Of a DNA stretch of 64,000 nt, positions 32,408 to 40,734 are shown in pieces (the stretch's first letter is position 1; every line of letters begins with the position of its first letter). The DNA lies in assembly GCA_902794405.1 (NCBI GenBank), contig CADBHI010000015.1, positions 1 through 64,000 of the forward strand. The letters are read 5' to 3'. The position numbers and the translations under genes were made by a program. Origin of the DNA: an uncultured Prevotellaceae bacterium (lineage in GTDB: Bacteria; Bacteroidota; Bacteroidia; Bacteroidales; Bacteroidaceae). Below the pieces are notes generated by a model. It was not told where the DNA came from, searched no databases, and saw only the letters and a list, made by a program, of their open reading frames with translations.

Positions 32408-34063
32408 TTATTCATTTGCGAGGAAACCAAGTTGGTTGAGCCACTTGAAGAGCTCAGTTCTCTCAGACTGGTTCCATTGATCGATATCATCATTGTGCAG
32501 ACCTGCGCTGCTCCTCTCACTCTCATCAGAAGACTGTATGAAGAGCTTGCGGCAGTTCACACCCATTTTGTCATTAGGAATCTGACCGCCCGTCCAGGGG
32601 TCTTGCATGCCATAGACGAACATGATGTGGCAGTTGGACTGCTTCATACCTTCAAGGAGCTCCTTGATATACTTGCCGTTATCGTAAGTCACGCCATAGG
32701 CCGAAGGATTGGAACCTGAAGTGATTTCTTGCTTCTCAGCAGGGGTTAACAGGTCGTCAGCCCAGGCCGTGACAATACCGTAATTGCCCAGGTCGATACA
32801 CATCTGGACATAATAGGGATCATCACGTTTGACAGGTCCTACAGCACGGGTAAGGAAACGTGGCTCAGCCACATCATCGTCATCGGATTCCAGATCGTTA
32901 CTGGTGTCCTGACGGCGCTCGTATTCTTCGTCCGATTCATCGGCGTATTTCGTATGTTCATCGGCCATCAGGAAATTATAGAATTTCTGAGCAGAGTCGC
33001 CTTCTTGGGGAATCATATTCTCCCATTTCTTGAATGTCACATACGACATCATAGGATAGTAAGTGGCGAACAAGGTGCTCAACAGGTGCATGCGTAAAAT
33101 TTCGTCCGTATTGCCAGCATAATCTGGAAATGCGGTTCTATATAATTGCACACACTGAGCCTGCAGACTCTTGTCGGCGACATAGGCACGGAAGGCGGCT
33201 TTCACCTTATTCATCTTCTCCTCATTTTCATTGAAAGCCTCTTTGGTAAGGATATACGAATAGGGTCTCTTGTCAGTCAAACTCGATAGGAAGGGAGCAC
33301 AGAAAGGCACATAGGCATCCATCTCGTTGGGATAGTGGTAAGCATAATGAGCGGTTGCCATACCGTTCTTGCTGACACCAGTAGCGAGCCACTTGCTATT
33401 CTTGCCGACAACACCACTCTGCTTGATGGCAGTGACAATAGCATGCAGGTCGTCGGAGTGCTGCTTGGCTGTCAGATAGTTCCACTTGTTGGTGTAACCT
33501 TCGGGCAGCGACCAGCCGTGGTAGCGATATTCCACCTGCAGGCAGTTGGCGTCGAGCACAGACACCAGCATCGGTTCACCAATGGAATCTAATTGGTTCT
33601 TACCCCTATAGTCCAAGGCATAGCCCTCGGTATGCAGCACCGTGGGACGGTCCTGACCTGCCAAAGTGAGCACGCATTGCTGCTTGAACCAGCCCTTTGA
33701 GGGGTTGTTATGGTCAATGTCCTGCTTGTAGTTGAAATAGTAAGCGGTCTTGGTAATTACCTTCGCAGTCCAATAGTCATACTTTTCAAACATTTTAAAG
33801 GCCTTCACGTCAGTCACCTTGTCAATAGCCTTCAGGGCATTGATGACATTCTGGTCACCAGCAACGGCAGGTACCTTTAAGAATGCGTTCTCGGGCATTA
33901 CCATGCCTTCACCCACTTCAATCTTGTATTCCTCTTCGGAAGAAGGAGTCAGAGGAGTCGGTTCGCTGTCATTATTGTCATCGTCACTGCTGCACGATGT
34001 CAGCATCATCATGGCGCCGCAAATCAGGATGGCGGCGAGCATCCATAAGTTCTTTGTTTTCAT
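32408..34063 (-). CDS. S37-family serine peptidase lipoprotein (tripeptidyl aminopeptidase type)
   Basis: 551 aa from the ATG at 34063, giving a lipoprotein signal with MMMLTSC and an acidic linker (SSDDDNNDSE). The catalytic domain is an alpha/beta hydrolase of the S37/PS-10 type, with Ser231 in TGVSKNGMATAHY after the strand GKNSKWLA. VPFCAPF follows. Later segments NCHIMFVYGMQDPWTGG (with the probable catalytic Asp) and SSAGLHNDDIDQW (probable His) complete the triad. It would act on short peptides at the cell envelope. The promoter at 34141-34173 overlaps that of the divergent GH127 gene. Confidence 0.85.
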   Translation of the reverse strand: MKTKNLWMLAAILICGAMMMLTSCSSDDDNNDSEPTPLTPSSEEEYKIEVGEGMVMPENAFLKVPAVAGDQNVINALKAIDKVTDVKAFKMFEKYDYWTAKVITKTAYYFNYKQDIDHNNPSKGWFKQQCVLTLAGQDRPTVLHTEGYALDYRGKNQLDSIGEPMLVSVLDANCLQVEYRYHGWSLPEGYTNKWNYLTAKQHSDDLHAIVTAIKQSGVVGKNSKWLATGVSKNGMATAHYAYHYPNEMDAYVPFCAPFLSSLTDKRPYSYILTKEAFNENEEKMNKVKAAFRAYVADKSLQAQCVQLYRTAFPDYAGNTDEILRMHLLSTLFATYYPMMSYVTFKKWENMIPQEGDSAQKFYNFLMADEHTKYADESDEEYERRQDTSNDLESDDDDVAEPRFLTRAVGPVKRDDPYYVQMCIDLGNYGIVTAWADDLLTPAEKQEITSGSNPSAYGVTYDNGKYIKELLEGMKQSNCHIMFVYGMQDPWTGGQIPNDKMGVNCRKLFIQSSDESERSSAGLHNDDIDQWNQSERTELFKWLNQLGFLANE

Positions 34064-34140
34064 TATCCTAATTGTTTCAATCTTTATGTTATTTTCGAGT
34101 CTCTGGGCTAAATGTAAGCGTCTTAGCAGGCTTTTGGCCT

Positions 34141-34173
34141 GCAAAGGTACTACTATTTTTTTGTTTATCCAAA
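34141..34173 (-). promoter_or_regulatory. promoter of the S37 peptidase gene
   Basis: On the minus strand: TTTG at 34173-34170, 20 nt, then TACCTTTGC at 34149-34141. It interleaves with the plus-strand promoter at 34160-34191. Confidence 0.75.
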
Positions 34174-34191
34174 TTTTATTACTACCTTTGC
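34160..34191 (+). promoter_or_regulatory. promoter of the GH127 gene
   Basis: TTTG at 34160-34163, 19 nt, TACCTTTGC at 34183-34191. The -7 box ends 4 nt before the ATG at 34196, so the mRNA is probably leaderless. Confidence 0.78.
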
Positions 34192-34195
34192 ACCT

Positions 34196-36712
34196 ATGAA
34201 ACAGTTTTTGACCATATCAATTTCTCTCCTCGTGCTGACAATAGCACAGGAATCCTGGGGCCAGAAGGCCAGTGAATATCATGTCGAGAAGATTGTCGGT
34301 AGCCAGCCGCAAGGCTGGTTGCAAACCATGATGCAACGACAACACGACGGACTGACAGGGCACCCCGAGGCACTGTCGTATCCCTATAACTCATGCTTGT
34401 GGGCAGGCGAGATTTCGCGCCCTGACGAGACCTACGGCGAAAACTGGTGGCGCTACGAACAGACGGCATACTATACCGACGGATTGCTGCGATTAGGTTA
34501 TGAGCTGGGCGATGATGACATGGTGGCCAAGGCGATGGAGGGTATAGAATATACGTTGGCACGCCCTAACGAGAACGGTGTGCTGGGCAATCGCGCGTTA
34601 GCGGGCATTACTTGGCCCATGTCGGTGTTCTTCCGTGTGCTGCAGGCGAAATACGAGCACGATGGCGACGAACGAATCCCTGCGGCATTGGAACGCCACT
34701 ACCTGAACTTCAAGGTCAACGATCTGGCTGGCGGCATTGTGGGCGGACGGAACATTATGTCGATAGAGGGCATACTCTGGACTTACGGCAAGACGGGCAA
34801 CCCTGCACTACTGCAACTGGCAGAAGATGCATGGGCCGTGCAAGACATGTTTGCCGTCGATGAGACGGCCATCACAAGCCAAGAGCCGTTCTACATGCAT
34901 GGCGTCACGTTTTGTGAAATGCTGAAGCTGCCCCTCTTGCTCTACGCCTATACCGGCAAGGAGCGTTACCTGGAACTGGCCATGATGGCCATCAGGAAGG
35001 TGGAGCGCGAGTCGATGCTGCCCGACGGGGTGCCGACGAGTGCGGAGTTCCTGGTGGGCAACGATGTGGACGTGAGCCACGAGACGTGCGACATCGTGGA
35101 CTTCACATGGACGCTGAGCCACTTTCTGATGGTCACAGGTAGGGCAGAGTGGGCCGACAAGATAGAAACGGCCATCTATAACGCCGGAATGGGTGCCATC
35201 ACCAAGGACTTCCGGGCGTTGCAGTACTTTTCGTCGCCCAATCAGTTTATTGCTACCGGCACGTCGAACCATAACATCTACAAACACGGCTCCACCTGGA
35301 TGGCCTACCGTCCAACCCACGAAACAGAGTGCTGTTCGGGCAACGTCAACCGCATGCTGCCCAATTTCGTCGGACGGATGTGGCTCACGGATGCCGATGG
35401 TGGTGCCGTGGCCGCTATCTACGGCCCCAGCAAGGTAACGTATCAGACCGACAAGGGCCATGTGACCATCACCTGCGACACAGGCTATCCATTCTCCGAG
35501 ACCCTCAATTTCACGGTAAACGGAGCCGATGGGGCCTCCATACCCCTCACGCTTCGTATACCGACATGGTGCACCACCGCCTCTGTCGCTGTCAATGGTT
35601 CCCCCATTAACCTGACGCTACCCGCCGGCACGTTCGTCAAACTGCCCGGCATCGTGAAGAGCGGCGACGTGGTCACACTCACCCTGCCAATGACCATCGA
35701 ACAGAAGCAACTGGAAGGTCAGGGCGTATATTTCCAACGCGGGCCGCTACTGTTCTCATACGCCATTCCACAGCTGAAGACCGAGGATACCGAGGAGCAC
35801 CCCAACATGCACGGAAAGAAGCCCGAGAACCCCGACTTCAAGTGTTGGAACATCACCCCCACGGGGACTTTCAACTATGCCTATGCTAACGACGGCAAGC
35901 CTATCGAGGTGACCTATCCTGTTGTGGAGAAAATCGGAGGCACCATTCCTTTCGACCTCGACTATGCGAACGTGAAGCTGCGCATCCCCGTCAAGCAGAT
36001 TGCCTGGGACCTGGTGGACGGACGCTATACCCCACCCATGCCCGAGCAGGGCCGTCTGCAACTGCTGAGCAATGAGACTCAGTATATCGAGCTTGTCCCT
36101 TACGGCTGCACAGAACTGCGACTCACCGTCTTCCCCGATGCCAATGCCGAGCCTGAGGCGTCGGCTTCGGTACCAGACTACTCGCGCCCTGCCGATGCAC
36201 CAGACTGCGTGACCCTCATAGACGGCCGCTACTGCGCCTATTTCGAGCTCCCACACTTCTGTTGGGACACACCTATCTATTGTAAGGTACGCACAGCTGA
36301 CGATAATACCGACCTTCAAAGCAATGAAGGCGGTGACCTCTGCGAAATGGTAGGCACTACGGCTAATGGACGACTGATTTGGCGATGGATAGGACCCGCC
36401 ATCCACGAGTCACCATCCACCATCCAGCAGATCATCTTCACCAACCACGACCTGCTCACCGACATCATGCCCTTCTCCAATGGTGGCTACTACAACTATG
36501 ACGGCCTCCTATACAATGCAGGACAGACCACAGGTGTTTCAATTCATAATTCACCGCTCGGCCCGCAGGGACGCTTGCCTGAGCAAGAATTCACAATTCA
36601 TAATGAGGCTGGCGCTTGGCATGACCTGCAGGGGCGCAAGCTCGCAGGTAGGCCGACTCAAAAGGGTGTATATATCAATAAGGGTAAAAAGCAGGTGGTC
36701 ATTTCACGATGA
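34196..36712 (+). CDS. GH127-type beta-L-arabinofuranosidase (DUF1680)
   Basis: 838 aa with a signal peptide (MKQFLTISISLLVLTIAQ). The (alpha/alpha)6-barrel domain carries the zinc-thiolate site of GH127. Glu296 and Cys298 are in SHETCDIVDFTW, and Cys379-Cys380 are in HETECCSGNVNR. Spacing agrees with characterised GH127 enzymes, where one Cys is the nucleophile. It would remove beta-L-arabinofuranose from plant glycoproteins or pectin; the related GH146 is the main alternative. Near the C-terminus are two repeat insertions (36400-36428 and 36541-36605). Then comes a GKK-type tail (WHDLQGRKLAGRPTQKGVYI) that suggests type IX secretion. Confidence 0.9.
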   Translation: MKQFLTISISLLVLTIAQESWGQKASEYHVEKIVGSQPQGWLQTMMQRQHDGLTGHPEALSYPYNSCLWAGEISRPDETYGENWWRYEQTAYYTDGLLRLGYELGDDDMVAKAMEGIEYTLARPNENGVLGNRALAGITWPMSVFFRVLQAKYEHDGDERIPAALERHYLNFKVNDLAGGIVGGRNIMSIEGILWTYGKTGNPALLQLAEDAWAVQDMFAVDETAITSQEPFYMHGVTFCEMLKLPLLLYAYTGKERYLELAMMAIRKVERESMLPDGVPTSAEFLVGNDVDVSHETCDIVDFTWTLSHFLMVTGRAEWADKIETAIYNAGMGAITKDFRALQYFSSPNQFIATGTSNHNIYKHGSTWMAYRPTHETECCSGNVNRMLPNFVGRMWLTDADGGAVAAIYGPSKVTYQTDKGHVTITCDTGYPFSETLNFTVNGADGASIPLTLRIPTWCTTASVAVNGSPINLTLPAGTFVKLPGIVKSGDVVTLTLPMTIEQKQLEGQGVYFQRGPLLFSYAIPQLKTEDTEEHPNMHGKKPENPDFKCWNITPTGTFNYAYANDGKPIEVTYPVVEKIGGTIPFDLDYANVKLRIPVKQIAWDLVDGRYTPPMPEQGRLQLLSNETQYIELVPYGCTELRLTVFPDANAEPEASASVPDYSRPADAPDCVTLIDGRYCAYFELPHFCWDTPIYCKVRTADDNTDLQSNEGGDLCEMVGTTANGRLIWRWIGPAIHESPSTIQQIIFTNHDLLTDIMPFSNGGYYNYDGLLYNAGQTTGVSIHNSPLGPQGRLPEQEFTIHNEAGAWHDLQGRKLAGRPTQKGVYINKGKKQVVISR
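36400..36428. repeat. CATCCAC array inside the GH127 gene
   Basis: Three to four ATCCACC-type units read in frame as IHESPSTIQQ. Confidence 0.7.
36541..36605. repeat. composite AATTCAC array with nested 35-nt unit inside the GH127 gene
   Basis: AATTCAT/AATTCAC heptamers flank a unit at 36555-36589 (CGCTCGGCCC ... GAGCAAGAA). It is read in frame as SIHNSPLGPQGRLPEQEFTI. It corresponds to the composite at 2996-3067. Confidence 0.85.
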
Positions 36713-36775
36713 CCTTGAACTTCGTTCGAGCTCGAAATATTCATTTTGCTATATATAGTTAATCACAGAAAATAA

Positions 36776-36850
36776 CCCTCACTTCTCACACCTCTCACAC
36801 CTAAGTTGGGTGAGGGAGGTGTGAGAAGTGCTACTTAAAAAGTGCGATTT
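36776..36850. repeat. extragenic palindrome A, copy 1
   Basis: A perfect 14-bp stem (CACTTCTCACACCT at 36780-36793, AGGTGTGAGAAGTG at 36817-36830) is followed by GCTACTTAAAAAGTG. The same element, with a nested insertion, lies at 60044-60135. The gap from 36713 to 37125 holds only this palindrome, the 21-nt array and a terminator; I see no gene in it. Confidence 0.85.
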
Positions 36851-36917
36851 ACAATATATAGGAAAAACGGTTGTCATGAGACAAAAACGAAAATAAATAT
36901 TCCCAGGCTTGGATTTT

Positions 36918-36993
36918 TCAAAAGGCGGTTCCTTTTTCTCAAAAGGCGGTGGTTTTTTCTCAAAACTCGGCGGGTTTTTCTCAAAAGGCCCGA
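36918..36993. repeat. 21-nt tandem array B, copy 1
   Basis: Three full units and a partial one with exact 21-nt period, starting at 36918, 36939, 36960 and 36981 (TCAAAAGGCGGTGGTTTTTTC type). Related units in the opposite orientation lie at 60178-60258. Confidence 0.9.
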
Positions 36994-37080
36994 AAGTGAT
37001 ACAGTGCATATTGTTGATCTTTGGGATACTAAACAAAAGCCGATTACACTTATTCAAAGGATTGACTGATCGTCATTAAT

Positions 37081-37114
37081 CTCCGAAGCACTCCAACCGC
37101 TTCGGAGTTTTTTT
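37081..37114 (+). terminator. rho-independent terminator shared with the right end of the window
   Basis: Stem CTCCGAAGC/GCTTCGGAG, 9-nt loop, then seven T. A homologous hairpin lies on the minus strand at 63794-63820, and both are followed by similar promoters. Confidence 0.8.
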
Positions 37115-37125
37115 GTGTATTTTTC

Positions 37126-37157
37126 TTGGAAGTTTCAATTATTATTCCTAACTTTGC
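37126..37157 (+). promoter_or_regulatory. promoter of the Ig-like/dockerin protein gene
   Basis: TTG at 37126-37128, 20 nt, TAACTTTGC at 37149-37157. The surrounding sequence (CTTGGAAGTTT) matches the promoter region of the gene at 60304-63645. Confidence 0.75.
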
Positions 37158-37177
37158 AGTGGTTAATTACAGAGGAA

Positions 37178-38590
37178 ATGGCAAAAGCAAGACACAATTA
37201 TATCATTCGTAAAATGACGATACTCAGATTCCTACTCCTTTCATTGCTCTACTTTGTAGCGGCATCACCGTCGTGGGGCTATGCTTATGAAGGACTGAAC
37301 CCTTCAAACTATAACTACAACCTGAAAGTTGGTGCAACAACGACCATCAGCTTGGGGACAACGTATGCAAACGTCCTACAGAGAAGTAGCGTTATTTCTT
37401 ATTCCTACAAATCGACCAACACGAGTGTGGCAACCGTCACAACGTATACTAAAAACAGGGCTACGATAAAGGGTATGGGGGTAGGTAAGTGCAAGATACA
37501 GTATGACTGTACCTATAATCAGGATGGTTATATTCGTAAATACGCCTTTCACTATGACGTCACGGTGACTGCTGCCACGGTACTTGTGACAAACGTTACA
37601 CTGAACGTAACCTCTGCTACGTTGGAGGTAGGAGGAACGAGGCAGCTGACAGCCACGGTTTATCCCACTAACGCCACCAACCGTAATGTCAACTGGTCGA
37701 CAAGCTTGGCTGCCGTAGCTACTGTGTCGTCAAGCGGAATGGTGACTGCAAAAGGTGTAGGTACTGCAACCATCTATTGCAATGCAGCTGATGGCAGTGG
37801 AAAGAGAGCCTCCTGTAGCATCACTGTGGTAAGCCGGCAGAAACAGGAACAGACATTAGGCCGTACCACGCTACCAGAGGTTGTTTATGGGGCTAATAAT
37901 TCACGTACTGTTTGTCTTCTGAACAAGACTACCAATGAAGGACTGACGCTCACCTGGAGCGTAGCCGACACTGAGGTGGCTTCCATCTCATCCTTGGCAG
38001 GAACACCATTGTTGGCGATACGCAATGCAGGTACGACGAAGGTGACAGCCACTCAAGCTGGTAACGATGACTATATGCCCTTTGTACGGGAGTTTACGTT
38101 TATAGTCAAAAAGGCACCGCTTACCATCTCTGTCTCCGACTGTGCAAAGGTGCAGGGCGAAGAGAATCCGGAGTTCACCATCAACTATAGCGGCTTCAAG
38201 TACAATGAAACGTCTGACGGTGCCCTCGCCAAGCTCCCTACCGTAACAACATCGGCAACTACGAACAGCCCTGAAGGCAGTTATGCACTCATAGTGGATG
38301 GTGCAGAAGCCCGCAACTATGAGATCGTCTACAATAACGGAAACATGAGCGTCAGCAACGTTCAGCGGGGTGATGCCAACGGCGACGGAACGATTACTGT
38401 TACCGATATAGCTGTGGTAGTGAACCGTATTCTACAACTTGATGCAGAAGGAGGTTATGAGACTGGACTTGATGCTAACCGTGACGGACAGATAACCGTA
38501 ACGGACATCGGCGTAATTGTCGACAAGATACTGGTCACAAAGACTTCTGCCAATTCAAGAAAGATGGAGCAGGAGGTGGAGCCGCAGTAG
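37178..38590 (+). CDS. secreted Ig-like domain protein with C-terminal dockerin
   Basis: About 470 aa. The promoter excludes the longest frame; I chose the ATG at 37178, but 37214 (MTILRFLLLSLLYFVAAS, a good signal peptide) is equally possible. Domains in order are an N-terminal Ig-like region, a BIG2-type repeat (VTSATLEVGGTRQLTATVYP) and another Ig-like region. An MBG/YDG-type domain (ITVSDCAKVQGEENPEFTI) and a two-loop dockerin-like module (DANGDGTITVTD, DANRDGQITVTD) follow, with the ending RKMEQEVEPQ. It has no catalytic domain and looks like an adhesin or scaffold part. Its last 69 nt are nearly identical to the end of the gene at 60304, and its promoter-terminator region is shared with that gene. 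Confidence 0.8.
   Translation: MAKARHNYIIRKMTILRFLLLSLLYFVAASPSWGYAYEGLNPSNYNYNLKVGATTTISLGTTYANVLQRSSVISYSYKSTNTSVATVTTYTKNRATIKGMGVGKCKIQYDCTYNQDGYIRKYAFHYDVTVTAATVLVTNVTLNVTSATLEVGGTRQLTATVYPTNATNRNVNWSTSLAAVATVSSSGMVTAKGVGTATIYCNAADGSGKRASCSITVVSRQKQEQTLGRTTLPEVVYGANNSRTVCLLNKTTNEGLTLTWSVADTEVASISSLAGTPLLAIRNAGTTKVTATQAGNDDYMPFVREFTFIVKKAPLTISVSDCAKVQGEENPEFTINYSGFKYNETSDGALAKLPTVTTSATTNSPEGSYALIVDGAEARNYEIVYNNGNMSVSNVQRGDANGDGTITVTDIAVVVNRILQLDAEGGYETGLDANRDGQITVTDIGVIVDKILVTKTSANSRKMEQEVEPQ
38522..38590 (+). repeat. 3' cassette of dockerin gene, copy 1
   Basis: 69 nt matching 60304-60372 (opposite strand) with about five substitutions. It encodes VDKIL, a linker and the RKMEQEVEPQ tail. 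Confidence 0.88.
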
Positions 38591-38644
38591 CCAAGGTTCT
38601 CATGACCGTAAAACAACGAAAACCGACCAAGTTAATTAAGAATT

Positions 38645-38689
38645 CTTAAATTTCTCAAGTTTGTGATTCACAAGCTTGTGAAATTTAAG
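38645..38689. promoter_or_regulatory. complex palindrome over the AAA ATPase copy 2 promoter
   Basis: Outer perfect 10-bp arms (CTTAAATTTC/GAAATTTAAG) enclose an inner TTGTGA/TCACAA palindrome. It covers the -33 TTG. It could be an operator or the terminator of the upstream dockerin gene. Confidence 0.6.
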
Positions 38690-38707
38690 TAAAATACTTA
38701 TCTTTGC
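38676..38707 (+). promoter_or_regulatory. promoter of AAA ATPase copy 2
   Basis: TTG at 38676-38678, 20 nt, TATCTTTGC at 38699-38707, 18 nt before the ATG. Confidence 0.75.
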
Positions 38708-38725
38708 GCTTAAAATGAGAGAGTT

Positions 38726-39856
38726 ATGAAGAAGAGTTTTGTTTACGGAATTGCTGTTACGGACTATAATTTTACGGGTAGGGCTGAAGAAACGCGTCGT
38801 CTGAAATCCAACTTTATTGCAGGAATCAATTCAGTTTTAATATCTCCGCGTCGCTATGGAAAGACTTCGCTGGTAGATCACGTTTGCCGTAATTTGGACA
38901 GAGAGGATGTCATTATTGTCAGACTTGACATCTTCGGATGCAAGACAGAATATGATTTTTATAATGCTCTGGCTGTTGCGGTTTTAAAGCAGACCGCCTC
39001 AAATATACAGCTATGGATGGAGGAGGCGCGTGACTTTCTTGTCCGACTCACTCCAAAAATTGGTATACCTGTAGATCCTGTCTCTGAAATAAGTGTCTCG
39101 CTCGGGATAACCCCTGAGACGCATTCGCCAGAGGAAGTCCTTAATATGGTGGAAGTCATTGCTAAACGCAAAAACCGCCATATCGTGGTGTGTATTGACG
39201 AGTTCCAGCAAGTGGGAGAGTTTGAAAACACCAAACAAGTACAAGCAAGATTACGTTCTGCATGGCAACATCATCACTACACTTCATACTGTCTCTATGG
39301 CAGCAAGCGTCACATGATGAGTAATATATTTCTCAATCGCAGTATGCCTTTCTATCAGTTTGGTGATCTATTGTGGCTACAGAAGATACCAACTATTGAT
39401 TGGATGGATTACATCATCAGCCATTTCGAGGCAGAAGGAAAACATATCTCTGAACACATCGTTGAGCGTATCTGCGAAATCGTGGACAACTACCCCTCGT
39501 ATGTACAGCATCTGTCATCTATCCTCCTCAACCATTTGCCTCAGGGTGGAAGGGTTACTGAAGAAATGATGTCGTCTGCCATTTCAGAACTTATCAGTAC
39601 CAATGAAGCGTTGTATATGCAACAAGTAGAGCCTCTTTCTGCCTATCAGATGAATCTATTAAAGGCTATTGTCTCTGGCATTCATTCTGGTTTTAATGAG
39701 AAGCGCGTCCGTTCTATGTTCGACTTAGGCAGTCCGTCAAATCAAGTACGATTGCGTGAGGCACTTATCGGGCGCGATCTCATCTATTCAGAAATGCGCC
39801 AGTTATATCTTACAGACCCCGTTTTTGGATTATGGTTCAGAAAAAGGTTTTTATAA
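38726..39856 (+). CDS. solitary AAA-family ATPase (copy 2)
   Basis: 376 aa, same family and layout as the gene at 4415-5527. Walker A variant SPRRYGKTSL (Lys46, Thr47), Walker B IVVCIDEFQQ (Asp158, Glu159), then CLYGSKRHMMSNIF as the sensor region and a winged-helix-like C-terminus (VRSMFDLGSPSNQVR). Cytoplasmic. It follows a dockerin-ended protein gene by 135 nt on the same strand, as copy 1 does. Function unknown; the family is often found alone. Confidence 0.8.
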   Translation: MKKSFVYGIAVTDYNFTGRAEETRRLKSNFIAGINSVLISPRRYGKTSLVDHVCRNLDREDVIIVRLDIFGCKTEYDFYNALAVAVLKQTASNIQLWMEEARDFLVRLTPKIGIPVDPVSEISVSLGITPETHSPEEVLNMVEVIAKRKNRHIVVCIDEFQQVGEFENTKQVQARLRSAWQHHHYTSYCLYGSKRHMMSNIFLNRSMPFYQFGDLLWLQKIPTIDWMDYIISHFEAEGKHISEHIVERICEIVDNYPSYVQHLSSILLNHLPQGGRVTEEMMSSAISELISTNEALYMQQVEPLSAYQMNLLKAIVSGIHSGFNEKRVRSMFDLGSPSNQVRLREALIGRDLIYSEMRQLYLTDPVFGLWFRKRFL

Positions 39857-39873
39857 ACAAAAGAACCGCATGA

Positions 39874-40698
39874 CTAATTGATTTTTGACGTCATTGGACT
39901 TTTGATACCCTTATAGTCTTTGAGGAAGGCCTTGGCAGAACCGAAGGAGAGGAACATGTCGAGACGGACGGGGATATGATTCTGGTCGTCGGTGATGAAG
40001 AAGCGGATGAGTTCGTGGTTCTCTCCATTCTCTCGTTCAATGAATGAGAATACCAGACAGTTGAACTTTTCCTTGGTGTCTTCGACCTTAAAAGTCTCGC
40101 GCCCCTGGAACTGTAGCCATGAATGACTCAGATGACTGGCGTCACTGATGGGCATAGCAATCTTGTCACCCACCTTCATACCCTCGGCACTAAAGTTGCG
40201 TGCCCGGAGGAAGATACTCATCATGTCGTAGATACAGCTCTTATAGGTGACTTCTTTCCAAAGGTGCTCTCCGCTTGCCGTAATAGCATGCATCTTGAGA
40301 TGGCAGTAGTTCTTAGGGTAGGTGTACCAGAGCTCATCGACGTAGTAGCGCTTGCCCTCTCTGGCACCTTTTCGGAAGTAGAGGGGCGAGAGGTCGGGAG
40401 AGCAGTAGGAAAGTAGCGTATCGCGCATGGTGAAGAATTTGTCAAGCCGTTTATTACCGCCAGTAACAAGACTGGAGCACCAGGCTTTCTTGCCCTCGAA
40501 AGTGGTGAGGTCAGTGTTCATCGTAGCTTGTCCTACCTTGAACCATACGAACTTCCAGTTGAAATAGAGGTTATAGGTGAGTCGTTCACCACTCTGGAAC
40601 GCTTTGTTCTCAATGCCGCATTGACTCTGGGCAGAAGCCGAGAGAAGCAGCAACTGGGTCATTGAGAGCATGAGCAGCTTTGATATCAGTCTTTTCAT
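39874..40698 (-). CDS. DUF3108 family exported protein
   Basis: 274 aa with a signal peptide (LLMLSMTQLLLLSASA) leaving Gln at +1. The body fits DUF3108: SGERLTYNLYFNWKFVWFKVGQATM near the start, then LVTGGNKRLDKFFTMRDTL, and LIRFFITDDQNHIPVRLDMFLSFGSAKAFL at the end (quoted in part). These are periplasmic beta-rich proteins of unknown function. It is the last gene of a seven-gene minus-strand run that begins with dut; the gap from the preceding gene is 36 nt. Confidence 0.82.
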   Translation of the reverse strand: MKRLISKLLMLSMTQLLLLSASAQSQCGIENKAFQSGERLTYNLYFNWKFVWFKVGQATMNTDLTTFEGKKAWCSSLVTGGNKRLDKFFTMRDTLLSYCSPDLSPLYFRKGAREGKRYYVDELWYTYPKNYCHLKMHAITASGEHLWKEVTYKSCIYDMMSIFLRARNFSAEGMKVGDKIAMPISDASHLSHSWLQFQGRETFKVEDTKEKFNCLVFSFIERENGENHELIRFFITDDQNHIPVRLDMFLSFGSAKAFLKDYKGIKSPMTSKIN

Positions 40699-40734
40699 TG
40701 TAGTATATTTTTGTGAGGAATCATCTATGATGGG

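Noticed and set aside
36842..37069. Plus-strand open frame of 75 codons across the 21-nt array
   Set aside because: A 21-nt period keeps any frame open; there is no promoter or conserved start, and the matching element at 60 kb does not carry the same frame.
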